From IMG/VR virus record IMGVR_UViG_3300025137_000014, positions 123,123-187,122 of that record: a stretch of DNA of 64,000 nucleotides. One strand, written 5' to 3'. This document shows, one piece after another, positions 25,728 to 33,832 of this stretch (the first letter of the stretch is position 1; each line of letters begins with the position of its first letter). The translations under genes and the position numbers were made by a program. The notes under the pieces were generated by a model. The model was not told the origin of the DNA, did not search any database, and saw only the letters and a list, made by a program, of their open reading frames with translations. Origin of the DNA: a virus.

Positions 25728-26343
25728 AGTTTGGTTATTTGGAGAAACATCTGAGTTTTCACAATCAATATTAAAAGAATTAAAAAATAAATCAGATGAT
25801 ATTCAAACATTTGGTAGAAGTAATATATCTTATAATGATCCTGTTATAGAACAGATTAATCTAAGTAAATTCCCACCCGATAAAATTATTATAAATGTGA
25901 ATTTAGATTGGAATAAGGGTGAAATAAAATACAGTGATAGATGGGAAAAACCTTTAACAATTATAAGTTCTATTTCAGAATTATTGAGATATTGTTATAT
26001 AGAAACATCTAAAAATATAACAGTAGTATATGTAACAAGTTCAGTAACAATTCAACCATTAAATGATAAAGATTTTATTAACTGGAAAGATTATATTTCT
26101 ATACGACATACTCAGCAAGCCATGTGGTCTGCATATGATTCAAAAAAACTTAAAGTATTAGCAGTTAGTCCTGCTAATTTAGATGATAATAATAGAAAAA
26201 AGTATGCAGAAAGATTAGTAGAAATTGCTTATAATCCACCAATAGATAGAAAATCTATAATAGATTTAAGTTGGTACGGTGGATGGAAAAACAATGGTTA
26301 CGAAAAAAATGAATGGCGTAATCTTTACGAAATTGATAAATAG
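25720..26343 (+). CDS. degenerate short-chain dehydrogenase-like protein (tandem copy 2)
   Basis: 207 aa. It parallels the preceding protein: VWLFGETSEFSQSILKEL, VVYVTSSVTI and DYISIRHTQQAMWSA align with its three blocks, again with Arg where SDRs have Lys. Similarity is patchy between these, so the duplication is old. Overlaps the preceding gene by 8 nt. It ends just inside the late promoter at 26335. Confidence 0.5.
   Translation: MSKVWLFGETSEFSQSILKELKNKSDDIQTFGRSNISYNDPVIEQINLSKFPPDKIIINVNLDWNKGEIKYSDRWEKPLTIISSISELLRYCYIETSKNITVVYVTSSVTIQPLNDKDFINWKDYISIRHTQQAMWSAYDSKKLKVLAVSPANLDDNNRKKYAERLVEIAYNPPIDRKSIIDLSWYGGWKNNGYEKNEWRNLYEIDK
26335..26342 (+). promoter_or_regulatory. late-type promoter GATAAATA, leaderless arrangement
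   Basis: Octamer, five bases (GATAT), then ATG 26348. Same geometry as at 5697 and 41900. Confidence 0.65.
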
Positions 26344-26347
26344 ATAT

Positions 26348-27037
26348 ATGCGTATAGAAGAAATCATAAAATCTGTAGAAGAAGGTATTAATGACCCTCA
26401 TATATTTAAAGCAGTATTCATGGCTGGCGGCCCTGGTTCAGGAAAGTCATTTGTTGCTAAAAAGTTCCTTACAGGAACAGGTTTAAAGATGGTTAATTCA
26501 GACGAAATATTTGAACACCTAATGAATAAAAACAATTTACCATTAGAACCAGATACTATTGTTTCGCCACAAGGTAGAGAACAAAGAGATAGAGCCAAAG
26601 TACTAACACAGAAACGTAAAAATACTTATATTGATGGACGTTTGGGTTTAATTATTGACGGTACTGGCAAAGACGTAATGAAGATTGGTAAAATTAAAGA
26701 AGAACTAGCAAAAATCGGTTATGATAATATGATGCTATTTGTTAACACAAGCGAAGAAGTAGCACAGGATCGTAATACTCAACGTGCAAGAAGTATCCCA
26801 ACAGAACTAGTAACAAAAATGTGGAAACAAGTACAAGATAACATTATGAAGTTTCAACAAATGTTTAGTGCAGGACGTTTCTTTGTTGTTGATAACTCTG
26901 GCGGATTAGAAGATCCAGAAAGAGCAGAAAATTTTACAAAAGTTAATAAGTCTATTGATAAATTTCTTATTCAACCACCAACTAAGCGTCAAGCTAAACA
27001 GTGGATTGAAGACCAAAAAGCCAAACGTTCAAGTTAA
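26348..27037 (+). CDS. P-loop kinase, zeta-toxin-like
   Basis: 229 aa. AGGPGSGKS is a Walker A motif; VNSDEIFEHLM and LIIDGTGKDVMKI fit the substrate-binding and Walker B-like strands of the zeta-toxin/AAA-33 small kinase family; RNTQRARSIP is a lid-like arginine region. It may phosphorylate a nucleotide sugar, polynucleotide end or other small substrate. Start set at 26348: the promoter fixes it, and the N-terminus MRIEEIIKSVEEG is a tag-like helix seen on other late proteins, which suggests packaging in the head. Upstream in-frame ATGs lie within the previous gene. Confidence 0.75.
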   Translation: MRIEEIIKSVEEGINDPHIFKAVFMAGGPGSGKSFVAKKFLTGTGLKMVNSDEIFEHLMNKNNLPLEPDTIVSPQGREQRDRAKVLTQKRKNTYIDGRLGLIIDGTGKDVMKIGKIKEELAKIGYDNMMLFVNTSEEVAQDRNTQRARSIPTELVTKMWKQVQDNIMKFQQMFSAGRFFVVDNSGGLEDPERAENFTKVNKSIDKFLIQPPTKRQAKQWIEDQKAKRSS

Positions 27038-27040
27038 GGC

Positions 27041-27069
27041 TTGACATTTCCCAACAAATATAGTATTAT
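27041..27069 (+). promoter_or_regulatory. sigma70-type promoter of the glycosyltransferase gene
   Basis: TTGACA (27041-27046), 17-nt spacer, TATTAT (27064-27069); AAAGGTG precedes ATG 27094. Confidence 0.7.
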
Positions 27070-27093
27070 AGTATATAACTTTAAAGGTGAATA

Positions 27094-27948
27094 ATGGCTA
27101 ATAGTGTAATCGAAAACTTTCAAAACTATCGTAAAGATATTGACATGGAGTTTATACAAAAAACTCATGTACATTACTGTACACCTTGTTATGGTGGACA
27201 AGTGACAGAACCTTACTTCCGTAGTTGGACTAGGGCACATATGATGTTTACAAAATATCAAATACCTTATTCAGTTACAACAAGTGCAAACGAATCTTTA
27301 ATATCAAGAGCAAGATGTCATATGGTAGCTTACTTTATGGCAAACCCAAAAGCAACACACATGATGTTTATTGATGCTGATATTAACTTTGATTCATTAG
27401 ATATATTACATATGTTGCAACATGATAAAGACATTGTTGTAGGTGCATATCCAAAGAAAGATTTAGATTGGCGAGGAATAGAACGTAAAGTTTTAGGAGG
27501 TCGTGCAGATACTTTGGAACAGATACAACGAGCAGGTGCCAATTATGCATTAAACTTTGATTGGGAATTACAAGAAGATAATACACGTAAAATAAAAGCT
27601 AAAGATGGTTTAGTAAAGTTGCGTGATGCGGCAACTGGATTTATGTTGATTAAACGAGAAGTAATTGAAAAGATGATTGCCTCATATCCAGAGTTGTATT
27701 TTGAAAATGATTTAAATTTAGATGAAGAATTTGCTAAGTGGACTTATCTGTTTTTTGATTGTATGCATGAACAAGATACTAAAAGATATCTATCAGAAGA
27801 TTATGCGTTTTGTCGTAGATGGCAAGCATTAGGTGGAGAAGTTTGGTTAGACCCACTAATCAATTTAGACCATATAGGACATTTTACTTTTTCTGGAAAT
27901 GTCGGTAAAATATTTCAACACGATTCTTCAATCGAGGATGATACATAA
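27094..27948 (+). CDS. GT-A type glycosyltransferase
   Basis: 284 aa. MMFIDADINF contains the DxD that binds the metal and nucleotide sugar; TSANESLISRARCHMVAYFM before it and GAYPKKD after it fit a GT-A fold, and YLSEDYAFCRRWQALGGEVW provides the typical ED and Trp region near the acceptor site. Similar glycosyltransferases occur in marine T4-like phages and may modify phage DNA or surface glycans. It is monocistronic with its own promoter and a terminator after it. Confidence 0.8.
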   Translation: MANSVIENFQNYRKDIDMEFIQKTHVHYCTPCYGGQVTEPYFRSWTRAHMMFTKYQIPYSVTTSANESLISRARCHMVAYFMANPKATHMMFIDADINFDSLDILHMLQHDKDIVVGAYPKKDLDWRGIERKVLGGRADTLEQIQRAGANYALNFDWELQEDNTRKIKAKDGLVKLRDAATGFMLIKREVIEKMIASYPELYFENDLNLDEEFAKWTYLFFDCMHEQDTKRYLSEDYAFCRRWQALGGEVWLDPLINLDHIGHFTFSGNVGKIFQHDSSIEDDT

Positions 27949-27953
27949 GAAAT

Positions 27954-27978
27954 AAAGAGGGCCTAAGCCCCCTTTAAG
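27954..27978. terminator. bidirectional terminator hairpin
   Basis: Stem AAAGAGGGC/GCCCCCTTT (one mismatch) with loop CTAA, A run on one side and T run on the other. It separates the glycosyltransferase from the convergent minus-strand microprotein island. Confidence 0.6.
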
Positions 27979-27980
27979 TT

Positions 27981-28028
27981 TTACTCACCGTTAATGAATT
28001 TTAGTTCTTCATCTGTATAAGGCCACAT
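27981..28028 (-). CDS. possible 15-aa peptide at the end of the microprotein island
   Basis: ATG at 28028 is preceded by AAGAGGAAAATACT, a good ribosome site, and reads MWPYTDEELKFINGE then TAA. The frame stays open upstream to about 28140 with only non-ATG starts, so a longer form (adding a hydrophobic ITLLISTIFLS stretch and a basic linker) is possible. Very short, so low confidence. Confidence 0.35.
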   Translation of the reverse strand: MWPYTDEELKFINGE

Positions 28029-28146
28029 AGTATTTTCCTCTTGTTGTTTAGTTCGTTTAGATTTTTTATCTAATATTCCTCTACCAGAGTCATCAGATAA
28101 AAATATTGTTGATATCAATAAAGTAATGACAGCCGTTTTAATGAAC

Positions 28147-28272
28147 TTAGGCTATCTCCTGGTCATCACACATCAAACTTTTTGCTTGTTTGTGATAACC
28201 TTGTCTTGCTAATTCACTTGCCGCTCTCATACGACCAATATGTTCAAACCATATCATAAATCTTTTAAACAT
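28147..28272 (-). CDS. 41-aa basic microprotein
   Basis: Starts at ATG 28272, overlapping the stop of the upstream 50-aa gene, with AAAGGGTGGG as ribosome site. The sequence has FKRFMIWFEHIGRMRAASEL, then ARQGYHKQAKSLM: an amphipathic, arginine-rich helix pair that recalls the DUF1127-type small proteins of alphaproteobacteria, though not closely enough to name. Confidence 0.5.
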   Translation of the reverse strand: MFKRFMIWFEHIGRMRAASELARQGYHKQAKSLMCDDQEIA

Positions 28273-28424
28273 TACACCCACCCTTTTAAATTCTTATTCA
28301 TTAAAACTCTTTGTCTGCGTTCTAAATCTTGCAAATCATGTGAGTTTGCAAGGTAATCATACTCTATTTGTGCCTGTGTTCTAGGTCTTATTACATTCCA
28401 TACTTTTTTTACTAACTTAATCAT
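28272..28424 (-). CDS. DUF3563-like 50-aa microprotein
   Basis: Start ATG 28424 overlaps the stop of the 65-aa gene (TAATG). The segment DYLANSHDLQDLERRQRVL matches the signature of small proteobacterial DUF3563 proteins (YL..A.DL.DLE.R.R). Function unknown in bacteria, and I know of no characterised phage copy. Part of a four-gene overlapping minus operon. Confidence 0.6.
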   Translation of the reverse strand: MIKLVKKVWNVIRPRTQAQIEYDYLANSHDLQDLERRQRVLMNKNLKGWV

Positions 28425-28621
28425 TAATTTCTTTTCGCCTTTACATTATTGTGCACCGCACCGATATTCTTTGGTCCAACACCTGTTTGGATCATTGTGT
28501 CATAGGCATATTGCCAATCTTTTTTGTACTCTGTTTTAGCCCATGTTTCGAATTCTGCTTCTCTACGACCTGGTCGGGCCGCAAAAACACTCATAAGGCC
28601 ATTGAAAAAATTCAACGTCAT
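28424..28621 (-). CDS. 65-aa small protein heading the microprotein island
   Basis: Start ATG 28621 after CGGAGAACGTAAA. N-terminus is moderately hydrophobic (LNFFNGLMSVFAARPG), then acidic/aromatic (EFETWAKTEYKKDWQYAYD). Not recognised. The genes behind it overlap in TAATG style, so they are translated together. Confidence 0.6.
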   Translation of the reverse strand: MTLNFFNGLMSVFAARPGRREAEFETWAKTEYKKDWQYAYDTMIQTGVGPKNIGAVHNNVKAKRN

Positions 28622-28740
28622 TTTACGTTCTCCGTATTAAATAAATTTTTGTTATGCTTGAGGACAGCAATACCCTGAGTCTTTTCTCAGTGTCAACGGT
28701 CTTTCCCAGTCGCCAATACAAAATAGAACTTTTGTATCAC

Positions 28741-28760
28741 TTATATTTATATAAATATAA
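28741..28760. promoter_or_regulatory. 20-bp perfect palindrome carrying TATAAATA on both strands
   Basis: TTATATTTATATAAATATAA equals its own reverse complement and puts TATAAATA at 28750-28757 (+) and 28751-28744 (-). It lies between the minus-strand island and the plus-strand YggX gene, so it could be a bidirectional late promoter. The rest of 28622-28925 has no gene; on the minus strand TTGACA (28699-28694) with a weak -10 could drive the island. Confidence 0.5.
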
Positions 28761-28866
28761 CAGAAAAAACAAGGGAAATACAGTGTTTTTTAGACATTCC
28801 CGGTATGTCTAAAATGCAGGGCTTGTATATAAGTTGCATAACTTCACAACATAGTCAAAATAGCTA

Positions 28867-28895
28867 TTGATTTATTGTATTAAATGTGTTATCAT
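28867..28895 (+). promoter_or_regulatory. sigma70-type promoter of the YggX gene
   Basis: TTGATT (28867-28872), 17-nt spacer, TATCAT (28890-28895), AAAAAGGAG before ATG 28926. Confidence 0.65.
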
Positions 28896-28925
28896 TGTTA
28901 TGTAATATTACAAAAAGGAGATATA

Positions 28926-29210
28926 ATGCCAAAAGTTTTGTGTGCAAAATATAATGAAGAATTACCCGGATTAGAAAAGGCACCTTTTCCTGGAGAAGCA
29001 GGAAAACGGGTACTAGAAAATGTTTCAGAAAAAGCATGGAATGAATGGTTAAATTTTCAAACTATTCTTATTAATGAAAATAGATTAAACCTAATGGACG
29101 AAGGCGCTAGAAAGTTCTTATCAGATAATAGAGATAAATTCTTATATGAGCCTGGTGAACTTGCAATGCCTGAGGCTTATAGAGATCCTAATATTCCTGA
29201 TTTGAGATAG
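28926..29210 (+). CDS. yggX: YggX-type Fe(II)-trafficking / oxidative protection protein
   Basis: 94 aa, the normal YggX length. Conserved features: Cys6 (KVLCAKY), the PFPGEAGKRVLENVSEKAW block, WLNFQTILINENRLNLMD, and FLYEPGE. In bacteria YggX protects iron-sulphur proteins from oxidative damage and may move iron. A phage copy would fit a virus that encodes several Fe-S or Fe(II) enzymes (radical SAM, ferredoxin, 2OG oxygenases). ATG 28926 is chosen for its ribosome site; an upstream ATG at 28884 overlaps the promoter. Confidence 0.88.
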   Translation: MPKVLCAKYNEELPGLEKAPFPGEAGKRVLENVSEKAWNEWLNFQTILINENRLNLMDEGARKFLSDNRDKFLYEPGELAMPEAYRDPNIPDLR

Positions 29211-29222
29211 AAAGAAAGTAAA

Positions 29223-29834
29223 ATGCATTTAAGTATTATTAATAAAGATTATCCTGTATGGGAATTAACTGAATTTGATTTGCCAGAATTAGCGACAGAC
29301 AGTCTATTAGATACTAGTGTAGCAAATGTGTTACAAAATAATAGTAAACGTGAACCTAATCATTTAGATTGGGATAATCCAACTCACTTTCATTTTAAAG
29401 AACGTTGGTTTACACATACTAATAAAATACAGAAGTATTTAAAGTCTGAACGTGCATATGAAGAATGTACTGAACTATTACATATGTGGCCTAATAGATT
29501 TGAAAGGTTTGAATGGGGACAGGGTGAAAAGTCAATACAAATAATTCATGATAGGTCTGGATTTAAAATGACACCTCACATAGATAATAGAATGGTTATT
29601 GGAGTAGTAATTATTAATTTGCAAGATAACCCAAAAGATTCGGGAACTACATTTCATAAAGAACCAATAGTTTCTAGTCCATGGTATAACGGACCAACAA
29701 AAAAGGGAACAGGTGTATTCTTTTTAAATAATTGGAATTCGTGGCACAGTATTGAAAACAACGGTGATGATAGACTTATTGCTTATGATGTAATGCCTTT
29801 AAGTAATATGTTTTCTGGACCATTCTCAGGATGA
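29223..29834 (+). CDS. 2OG-Fe(II) oxygenase-like protein
   Basis: 203 aa. TPHIDNRMVIGVVIINLQDN has the HxD, GVFFLNNWNSWHSIENN the distal His, and DDRLIAYDV the 2OG-binding Arg. The FFLNNWNSWHS block is typical of phage and bacterial prolyl-hydroxylase-like oxygenases. Twelve nt after YggX, in the same transcript. Substrate unknown. Confidence 0.72.
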   Translation: MHLSIINKDYPVWELTEFDLPELATDSLLDTSVANVLQNNSKREPNHLDWDNPTHFHFKERWFTHTNKIQKYLKSERAYEECTELLHMWPNRFERFEWGQGEKSIQIIHDRSGFKMTPHIDNRMVIGVVIINLQDNPKDSGTTFHKEPIVSSPWYNGPTKKGTGVFFLNNWNSWHSIENNGDDRLIAYDVMPLSNMFSGPFSG

Positions 29835-30232
29835 AGAAATTAGTTTGGAAAGTACATCTAACAGCATCAGATGTTAATGCTGGTGGGACAGTTAGTGGTG
29901 GTAGATTATTTGATATGGCAGATGTTTCTGCTTATACAATGATTAATGAAACGTTTACTAGTATTAGACCAGATTTGTCAGTTGTAACAAATGGTGCAAA
30001 TGTAAAATTTATTGCGCCTGCACATGCTTATGGATTTGTAGAATCTTTTGCAGAAATAGTTGAAGTTACTCCCGCAAAGATAAATGTACTTATTACTATG
30101 AATTATAGACAAAATAAAAATTTAGATTGGTATAAATGTTTTGAGGGCATATTCAGTTTCACTTGTTTAAATGCTGATACTCGTAAAGTTTATAAAATGA
30201 CAAAAGAGGATATGAATGAAATTCAAAGCTAA
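29831..30232 (+). CDS. hotdog-fold thioesterase (YciA-like)
   Basis: 133 aa. ASDVNAGGTVSGGRLFDMAD contains the catalytic Asp/Asn turn and the GG-x-L helix of acyl-CoA thioesterases of the YciA/BFIT group; VVTNGANVKFIAPAHAYGFV is the second core part. It would hydrolyse acyl-CoA or acyl-ACP thioesters. Overlaps its neighbours (ATGA upstream, 17 nt downstream). An acyl carrier protein is encoded at 1.3-1.5 kb, a possible substrate source. Confidence 0.82.
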   Translation: MKKLVWKVHLTASDVNAGGTVSGGRLFDMADVSAYTMINETFTSIRPDLSVVTNGANVKFIAPAHAYGFVESFAEIVEVTPAKINVLITMNYRQNKNLDWYKCFEGIFSFTCLNADTRKVYKMTKEDMNEIQS

Positions 30233-31136
30233 AGTATTAGTAACAGGTGGCGCAGGTTATATAGGCACAGAATTGGTTAAACAATTACTTGACAATGGAT
30301 ATGATGTAACAATATTAGATAAAAAAGAAAAGCCTGAATTAACTAGTAGAGTAAAATATATTCAAGGAGATTTACAGAATGCCGCACGTTGCGTTATGGC
30401 ATGTGCAGGTCAAGAATTTGTTATACACCTAGCGGCTAAACCTCGTATACCAGAGAGTTTTATAAACCCTGATGAATATTTTGATAATAATGTTACTGGT
30501 ACACGTAACATACTAACAGCCGCAAGTGCAGTTGGTGTAAGAAAGTTTGTATTTGCTAGTAGTAGTTCTATCTATGGTAATAATCAAACACCTCACAAAC
30601 CGTATCATAAACCTGATCCACTAAACTATTATGCAATGACAAAAATATTTGGTGAGCATTTGTGTAAACAATATAAAAACATGTTTGGATTGACATATAA
30701 CATATTACGTTTCTTTACAGTGTATTCAGAAAATCAACCAAACTCTAATACTGGTGGATTAATGATAGGTAAATTTGGTAGACTTGCTAAAGAAGGAAGT
30801 CCGCTAACAATACACGGAGACGGAGAATATAAAAGAGATTACATACATGTTTCTGATGTAGCAAAAGCATGTATTTCAAGTATTGAGTCAAAAGTAAAAA
30901 ATGAAATATTTAACGTTGGAACAGGAACTAATATTTCAGTTAATAAAGTAGTAGACATTATAAGAGAGTTTAAAGATGTTAATGTAACACATGAAGAAAA
31001 TCCAAGAGGTTATGCAAAAGATACATTAGCTGATGTAAGTAAAGCAAAGAAATTATTAGGGTGGGAAGCTAAAATCAATCAAGTAGAAGGAATAAGACAA
31101 ACGTATAAGGAGATATTTAATGAACAAACCGATTGA
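30216..31136 (+). CDS. NAD-dependent sugar epimerase/dehydratase (extended SDR)
   Basis: 306 aa. VLVTGGAGYIGTELVKQLL is the NAD-binding GxxGxxG; FASSSSIYG and YYAMTKIFGEHL give the Ser and YxxxK of the active site; RFFTVYSENQPNSNTGGL and RDYIHVSDVAKA match sugar-nucleotide binding parts. Likely UDP-glucose 4-epimerase or similar nucleotide-sugar enzyme, feeding surface glycan change together with the glycosyltransferase at 27.1 kb. Confidence 0.88.
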   Translation: MKFKAKVLVTGGAGYIGTELVKQLLDNGYDVTILDKKEKPELTSRVKYIQGDLQNAARCVMACAGQEFVIHLAAKPRIPESFINPDEYFDNNVTGTRNILTAASAVGVRKFVFASSSSIYGNNQTPHKPYHKPDPLNYYAMTKIFGEHLCKQYKNMFGLTYNILRFFTVYSENQPNSNTGGLMIGKFGRLAKEGSPLTIHGDGEYKRDYIHVSDVAKACISSIESKVKNEIFNVGTGTNISVNKVVDIIREFKDVNVTHEENPRGYAKDTLADVSKAKKLLGWEAKINQVEGIRQTYKEIFNEQTD

Positions 31137-31443
31137 ACCTATTAGAGAAAAATTAGATGAAAAGATTAAACAACTTAACTCTAGTAGAGTATTTAAAAAG
31201 GTTACACCTAAATATGATTTATCTTGGTACGTAAAATGGGTTGCATCTGTATTAATATTGATTGCAACTTGTGCCAGAGCAACAGGCACTATCCCACAAG
31301 TAGATTTGTGGTTTGGATTATTTGGGACAATGGGTTGGTTTTGGGTAGGAATGTTATGGCATGATAGAGCATTGATAATGCTTAATGGTGTTCTTATTAC
31401 CTTAATTTTTTCAGGTCTTTTAAATTTCTATTTTGGTGTTTAA
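31120..31443 (+). CDS. small membrane protein (paralogue of the 56398 gene)
   Basis: 107 aa. A charged cytoplasmic N-terminal 40 residues, then three hydrophobic helices. WYVKWVASVLILIATCARAT, then MGWFWVGMLWHDRALIMLN, aligns with YIKYASAITILIAMSLHVAG and AGWCYVGYKWKEKAILLN in the 74-aa protein at 56398. The pair may be of the DUF6552 type; function unknown. Overlaps the epimerase gene by 17 nt. Confidence 0.65.
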   Translation: MNKPIEPIREKLDEKIKQLNSSRVFKKVTPKYDLSWYVKWVASVLILIATCARATGTIPQVDLWFGLFGTMGWFWVGMLWHDRALIMLNGVLITLIFSGLLNFYFGV

Positions 31444-31445
31444 AT

Positions 31446-31559
31446 ATGTATTGGGTATGGTATAGAAAATTAAGAAAAGAAGGATATTCTTGGTGGAACT
31501 GTTTGCTATGGGCTAGATATAATAATAAATACTACGACCAAGATGGAAATTATAAATGA
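31446..31559 (+). CDS. 37-aa tryptophan/tyrosine-rich microprotein
   Basis: ATG 31446 to TGA 31559, overlapping the next start as ATGA. The peptide is unusually aromatic (MYWVWYRKLRKEGYSWWNCL). It fills the only gap between two coupled genes, so it is likely real. Function unknown. Confidence 0.5.
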   Translation: MYWVWYRKLRKEGYSWWNCLLWARYNNKYYDQDGNYK

Positions 31560-32407
31560 GAAATGTAACAGAATTGTATTGCCTATCTGATGATATTAAT
31601 AATTTCATTGCACATATGGTATTATATAATGAGACAACTAATAGTCTAATCTTATCTCAAGGCAAATGCTTGAAAGAAAAGTCTTCATTTATTTTCATTA
31701 AAGATAAGCAAGAAAGAAAGATAAAATTACATTCTGATATCGGACTTAGAGCCGATGATTGTTGGAACTGCGGAGTTGAGTTAGTTAATTCTTATAGACG
31801 CCTAGGGTATTCAGGCAATAAGTGGTATTTAGATAAATTAAGACATGATTATCCTCGGGCTTGGGGAATGTCTCAGGCTTTCCTAGCAGGCAAGCATTTA
31901 TGGGTTTGTGAATTTGTTGAAAAGTATAAACTTAAACCGGGACATAAAAGTAGACTTGCAGTAGTAAATGACTTATGGGAAAATATAGGGCTATATGACA
32001 TATCAAAGTATTTGTATACATTTATGGGCTTTGAAGAAGAAATGGATAAATGGATTACTAACTGTATCAAGTTACGATATATGCTTATTATGAATGCAGG
32101 TATAGATCCAATTAGTATAACATATTATCATCCATTGGTTCATTTTAAAAATCTTAAAATTCCAGCTGGAATAAATTTTAAAACATTGACAATTAATACA
32201 AATAAAGAAAAAGATACAGAATTGTATGCTGATACATCTATAGATTATAAAGATTTATTTATTGAACCAAAATCAGAAGCTATTAGAGAATTATACAAAC
32301 ATTTAAGAAATGAAGAAACATTTGATGCTAAACCTAATTACATAGTTAGTAAGTTTAAATCTTATCATCTTATAAGTTTAGGATTATTAGAAGATGCCAA
32401 AAAGTGA
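31556..32407 (+). CDS. phage protein of unknown function
   Basis: 283 aa, soluble, basic and aromatic. A few Cys (DDCWNCGVE) but no full zinc motif. N-terminal beta-rich part, helical C-terminal part. It overlaps both neighbours and is part of a long plus operon that runs to the deformylase and SGNH hydrolase genes. No family recognised. Confidence 0.6.
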   Translation: MRNVTELYCLSDDINNFIAHMVLYNETTNSLILSQGKCLKEKSSFIFIKDKQERKIKLHSDIGLRADDCWNCGVELVNSYRRLGYSGNKWYLDKLRHDYPRAWGMSQAFLAGKHLWVCEFVEKYKLKPGHKSRLAVVNDLWENIGLYDISKYLYTFMGFEEEMDKWITNCIKLRYMLIMNAGIDPISITYYHPLVHFKNLKIPAGINFKTLTINTNKEKDTELYADTSIDYKDLFIEPKSEAIRELYKHLRNEETFDAKPNYIVSKFKSYHLISLGLLEDAKK

Positions 32408-33320
32408 TAAACTAAAATTACTCATAATAGGACCTGGCGCGGCCAGTAATTTTATTAGTTCAAGAATAATAAGTGCAGATACAATACAAATCGATTCAGA
32501 TACTAATGAATATTATAATGTGAGAGACTACAGTGAAATGACTGATTCAGCATTATTAGATTATATCAATAAAAATACAGTTAAGAAACCACACACTATT
32601 CATAGTTTAGAACGTGTTGCTAAATTATTAGATTCATTTGATTGGGAAACAGGAGAGCATAATTCTACTGTGCAAGGACATGAATATACTATCGCAGTAG
32701 AGAAAATTAAAGAATCGTGGGAAACATGTGAGCATAACAGAATGGCAGTTTTTTGGCTTGAATCACTCTACAAAGGCATGTATCAGTTTAAAAATATTAG
32801 TAAGCATATTGATATTTTAAATAATGCTGATTGGTGGAAAGAAGCAGAGAGATTCATATTTGATTGGCAAATTGCAGGATGGTCAATGCACTATAAAGAA
32901 GATAGTAAGTTGCATTCTATCGAACATTATTTAAGTAAAAATGAAAAAATAAATGATAAAATGGCAGAAATAGTCAACATAGGGGTGTTACATGTAGACG
33001 GAACTACTACGTCCTTTATCACAGATATACTAAATATGAAACATATGTCTGAGAATATTAAAAATAATTTACCGCCGGTATCTACATCATTGCGTCCAAA
33101 TACATATGAAATGGGCTGGGCTGATATAATATTTGATTATAAGAAGTTGTTCTTTTATAATGATCCTAAAGAACTATATAATTTATTTAACTTTTTTGAT
33201 AAGGGTAAATACTTTAAAGATAATGAGAAAAAAGAAATAAACGCATTTCGTGATTACCATATAAGAAACGTAAACTATTATGTTGATAATTGGGAACAAA
33301 TGAGCGAGGAGGCTAAATGA
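32394..33320 (+). CDS. phage protein with Rossmann-like start, unknown function
   Basis: 308 aa. The start LKLLIIGPGAASNFISSRII looks like a nucleotide-binding beta-loop-helix (GPGAAS) but no further motif supports kinase or dehydrogenase function. The protein is rich in Trp, His and Asn. It overlaps the gene before by 14 nt and the deformylase by 4. Confidence 0.6.
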   Translation: MPKSDKLKLLIIGPGAASNFISSRIISADTIQIDSDTNEYYNVRDYSEMTDSALLDYINKNTVKKPHTIHSLERVAKLLDSFDWETGEHNSTVQGHEYTIAVEKIKESWETCEHNRMAVFWLESLYKGMYQFKNISKHIDILNNADWWKEAERFIFDWQIAGWSMHYKEDSKLHSIEHYLSKNEKINDKMAEIVNIGVLHVDGTTTSFITDILNMKHMSENIKNNLPPVSTSLRPNTYEMGWADIIFDYKKLFFYNDPKELYNLFNFFDKGKYFKDNEKKEINAFRDYHIRNVNYYVDNWEQMSEEAK

Positions 33321-33832
33321 CAGTTTTAACACTGATTGATGAAACAGACAAAAGACTAAGACAAGTATGTACTAAACACAAGATAGATGATGCTACAGAA
33401 AAGCTAGTATATGATATGATTGTAACTATGCAAGATAATGATGGTATTGGTCTGGCGGCACCACAGTTAGGTGTTATGGAACAGATATTTGTCATAGGCC
33501 ATAAAGATGCAGGGTTTGTTGTTTGTATAAACCCAAGTTGGACTCCAACTACAGATGCCAAGTTAGAAAAGTTTGTAGAAGGCTGTTTAAGTTTTCCGCA
33601 TTTAGCATTGAATATAGAAAGATATAATCAAGTACATTGTACATTTACTAATTTGCAAGGTGAAATACAAACTCGTTTATTTAATGGAGTATGGGCTCAA
33701 GCAGTACAGCATGAACATGACCATTTAATGGGTATAACATTTGATAAAAGAGCAAAGACAAGTCAACTAAGCAGAGCATTAGCAAAACGTAGAGAGAAAT
33801 TAAAAAGAATTCAAAAGAGAAGCAATGATTAA
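33317..33832 (+). CDS. def: peptide deformylase
   Basis: 171 aa, standard length. All three motifs are intact: GIGLAAPQ (43-50), EGCLS (88-92) with metal ligand Cys90, and QHEHDH (131-136) with ligands His132 and His136 and catalytic Glu133. It removes the formyl group from new proteins. Marine phages are known to carry short deformylases; this one keeps a fairly full C-terminal region. With ClpS it could expose N-terminal residues to N-degron recognition. Overlaps its neighbours by 4 and 1 nt. Confidence 0.93.
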   Translation: MTVLTLIDETDKRLRQVCTKHKIDDATEKLVYDMIVTMQDNDGIGLAAPQLGVMEQIFVIGHKDAGFVVCINPSWTPTTDAKLEKFVEGCLSFPHLALNIERYNQVHCTFTNLQGEIQTRLFNGVWAQAVQHEHDHLMGITFDKRAKTSQLSRALAKRREKLKRIQKRSND

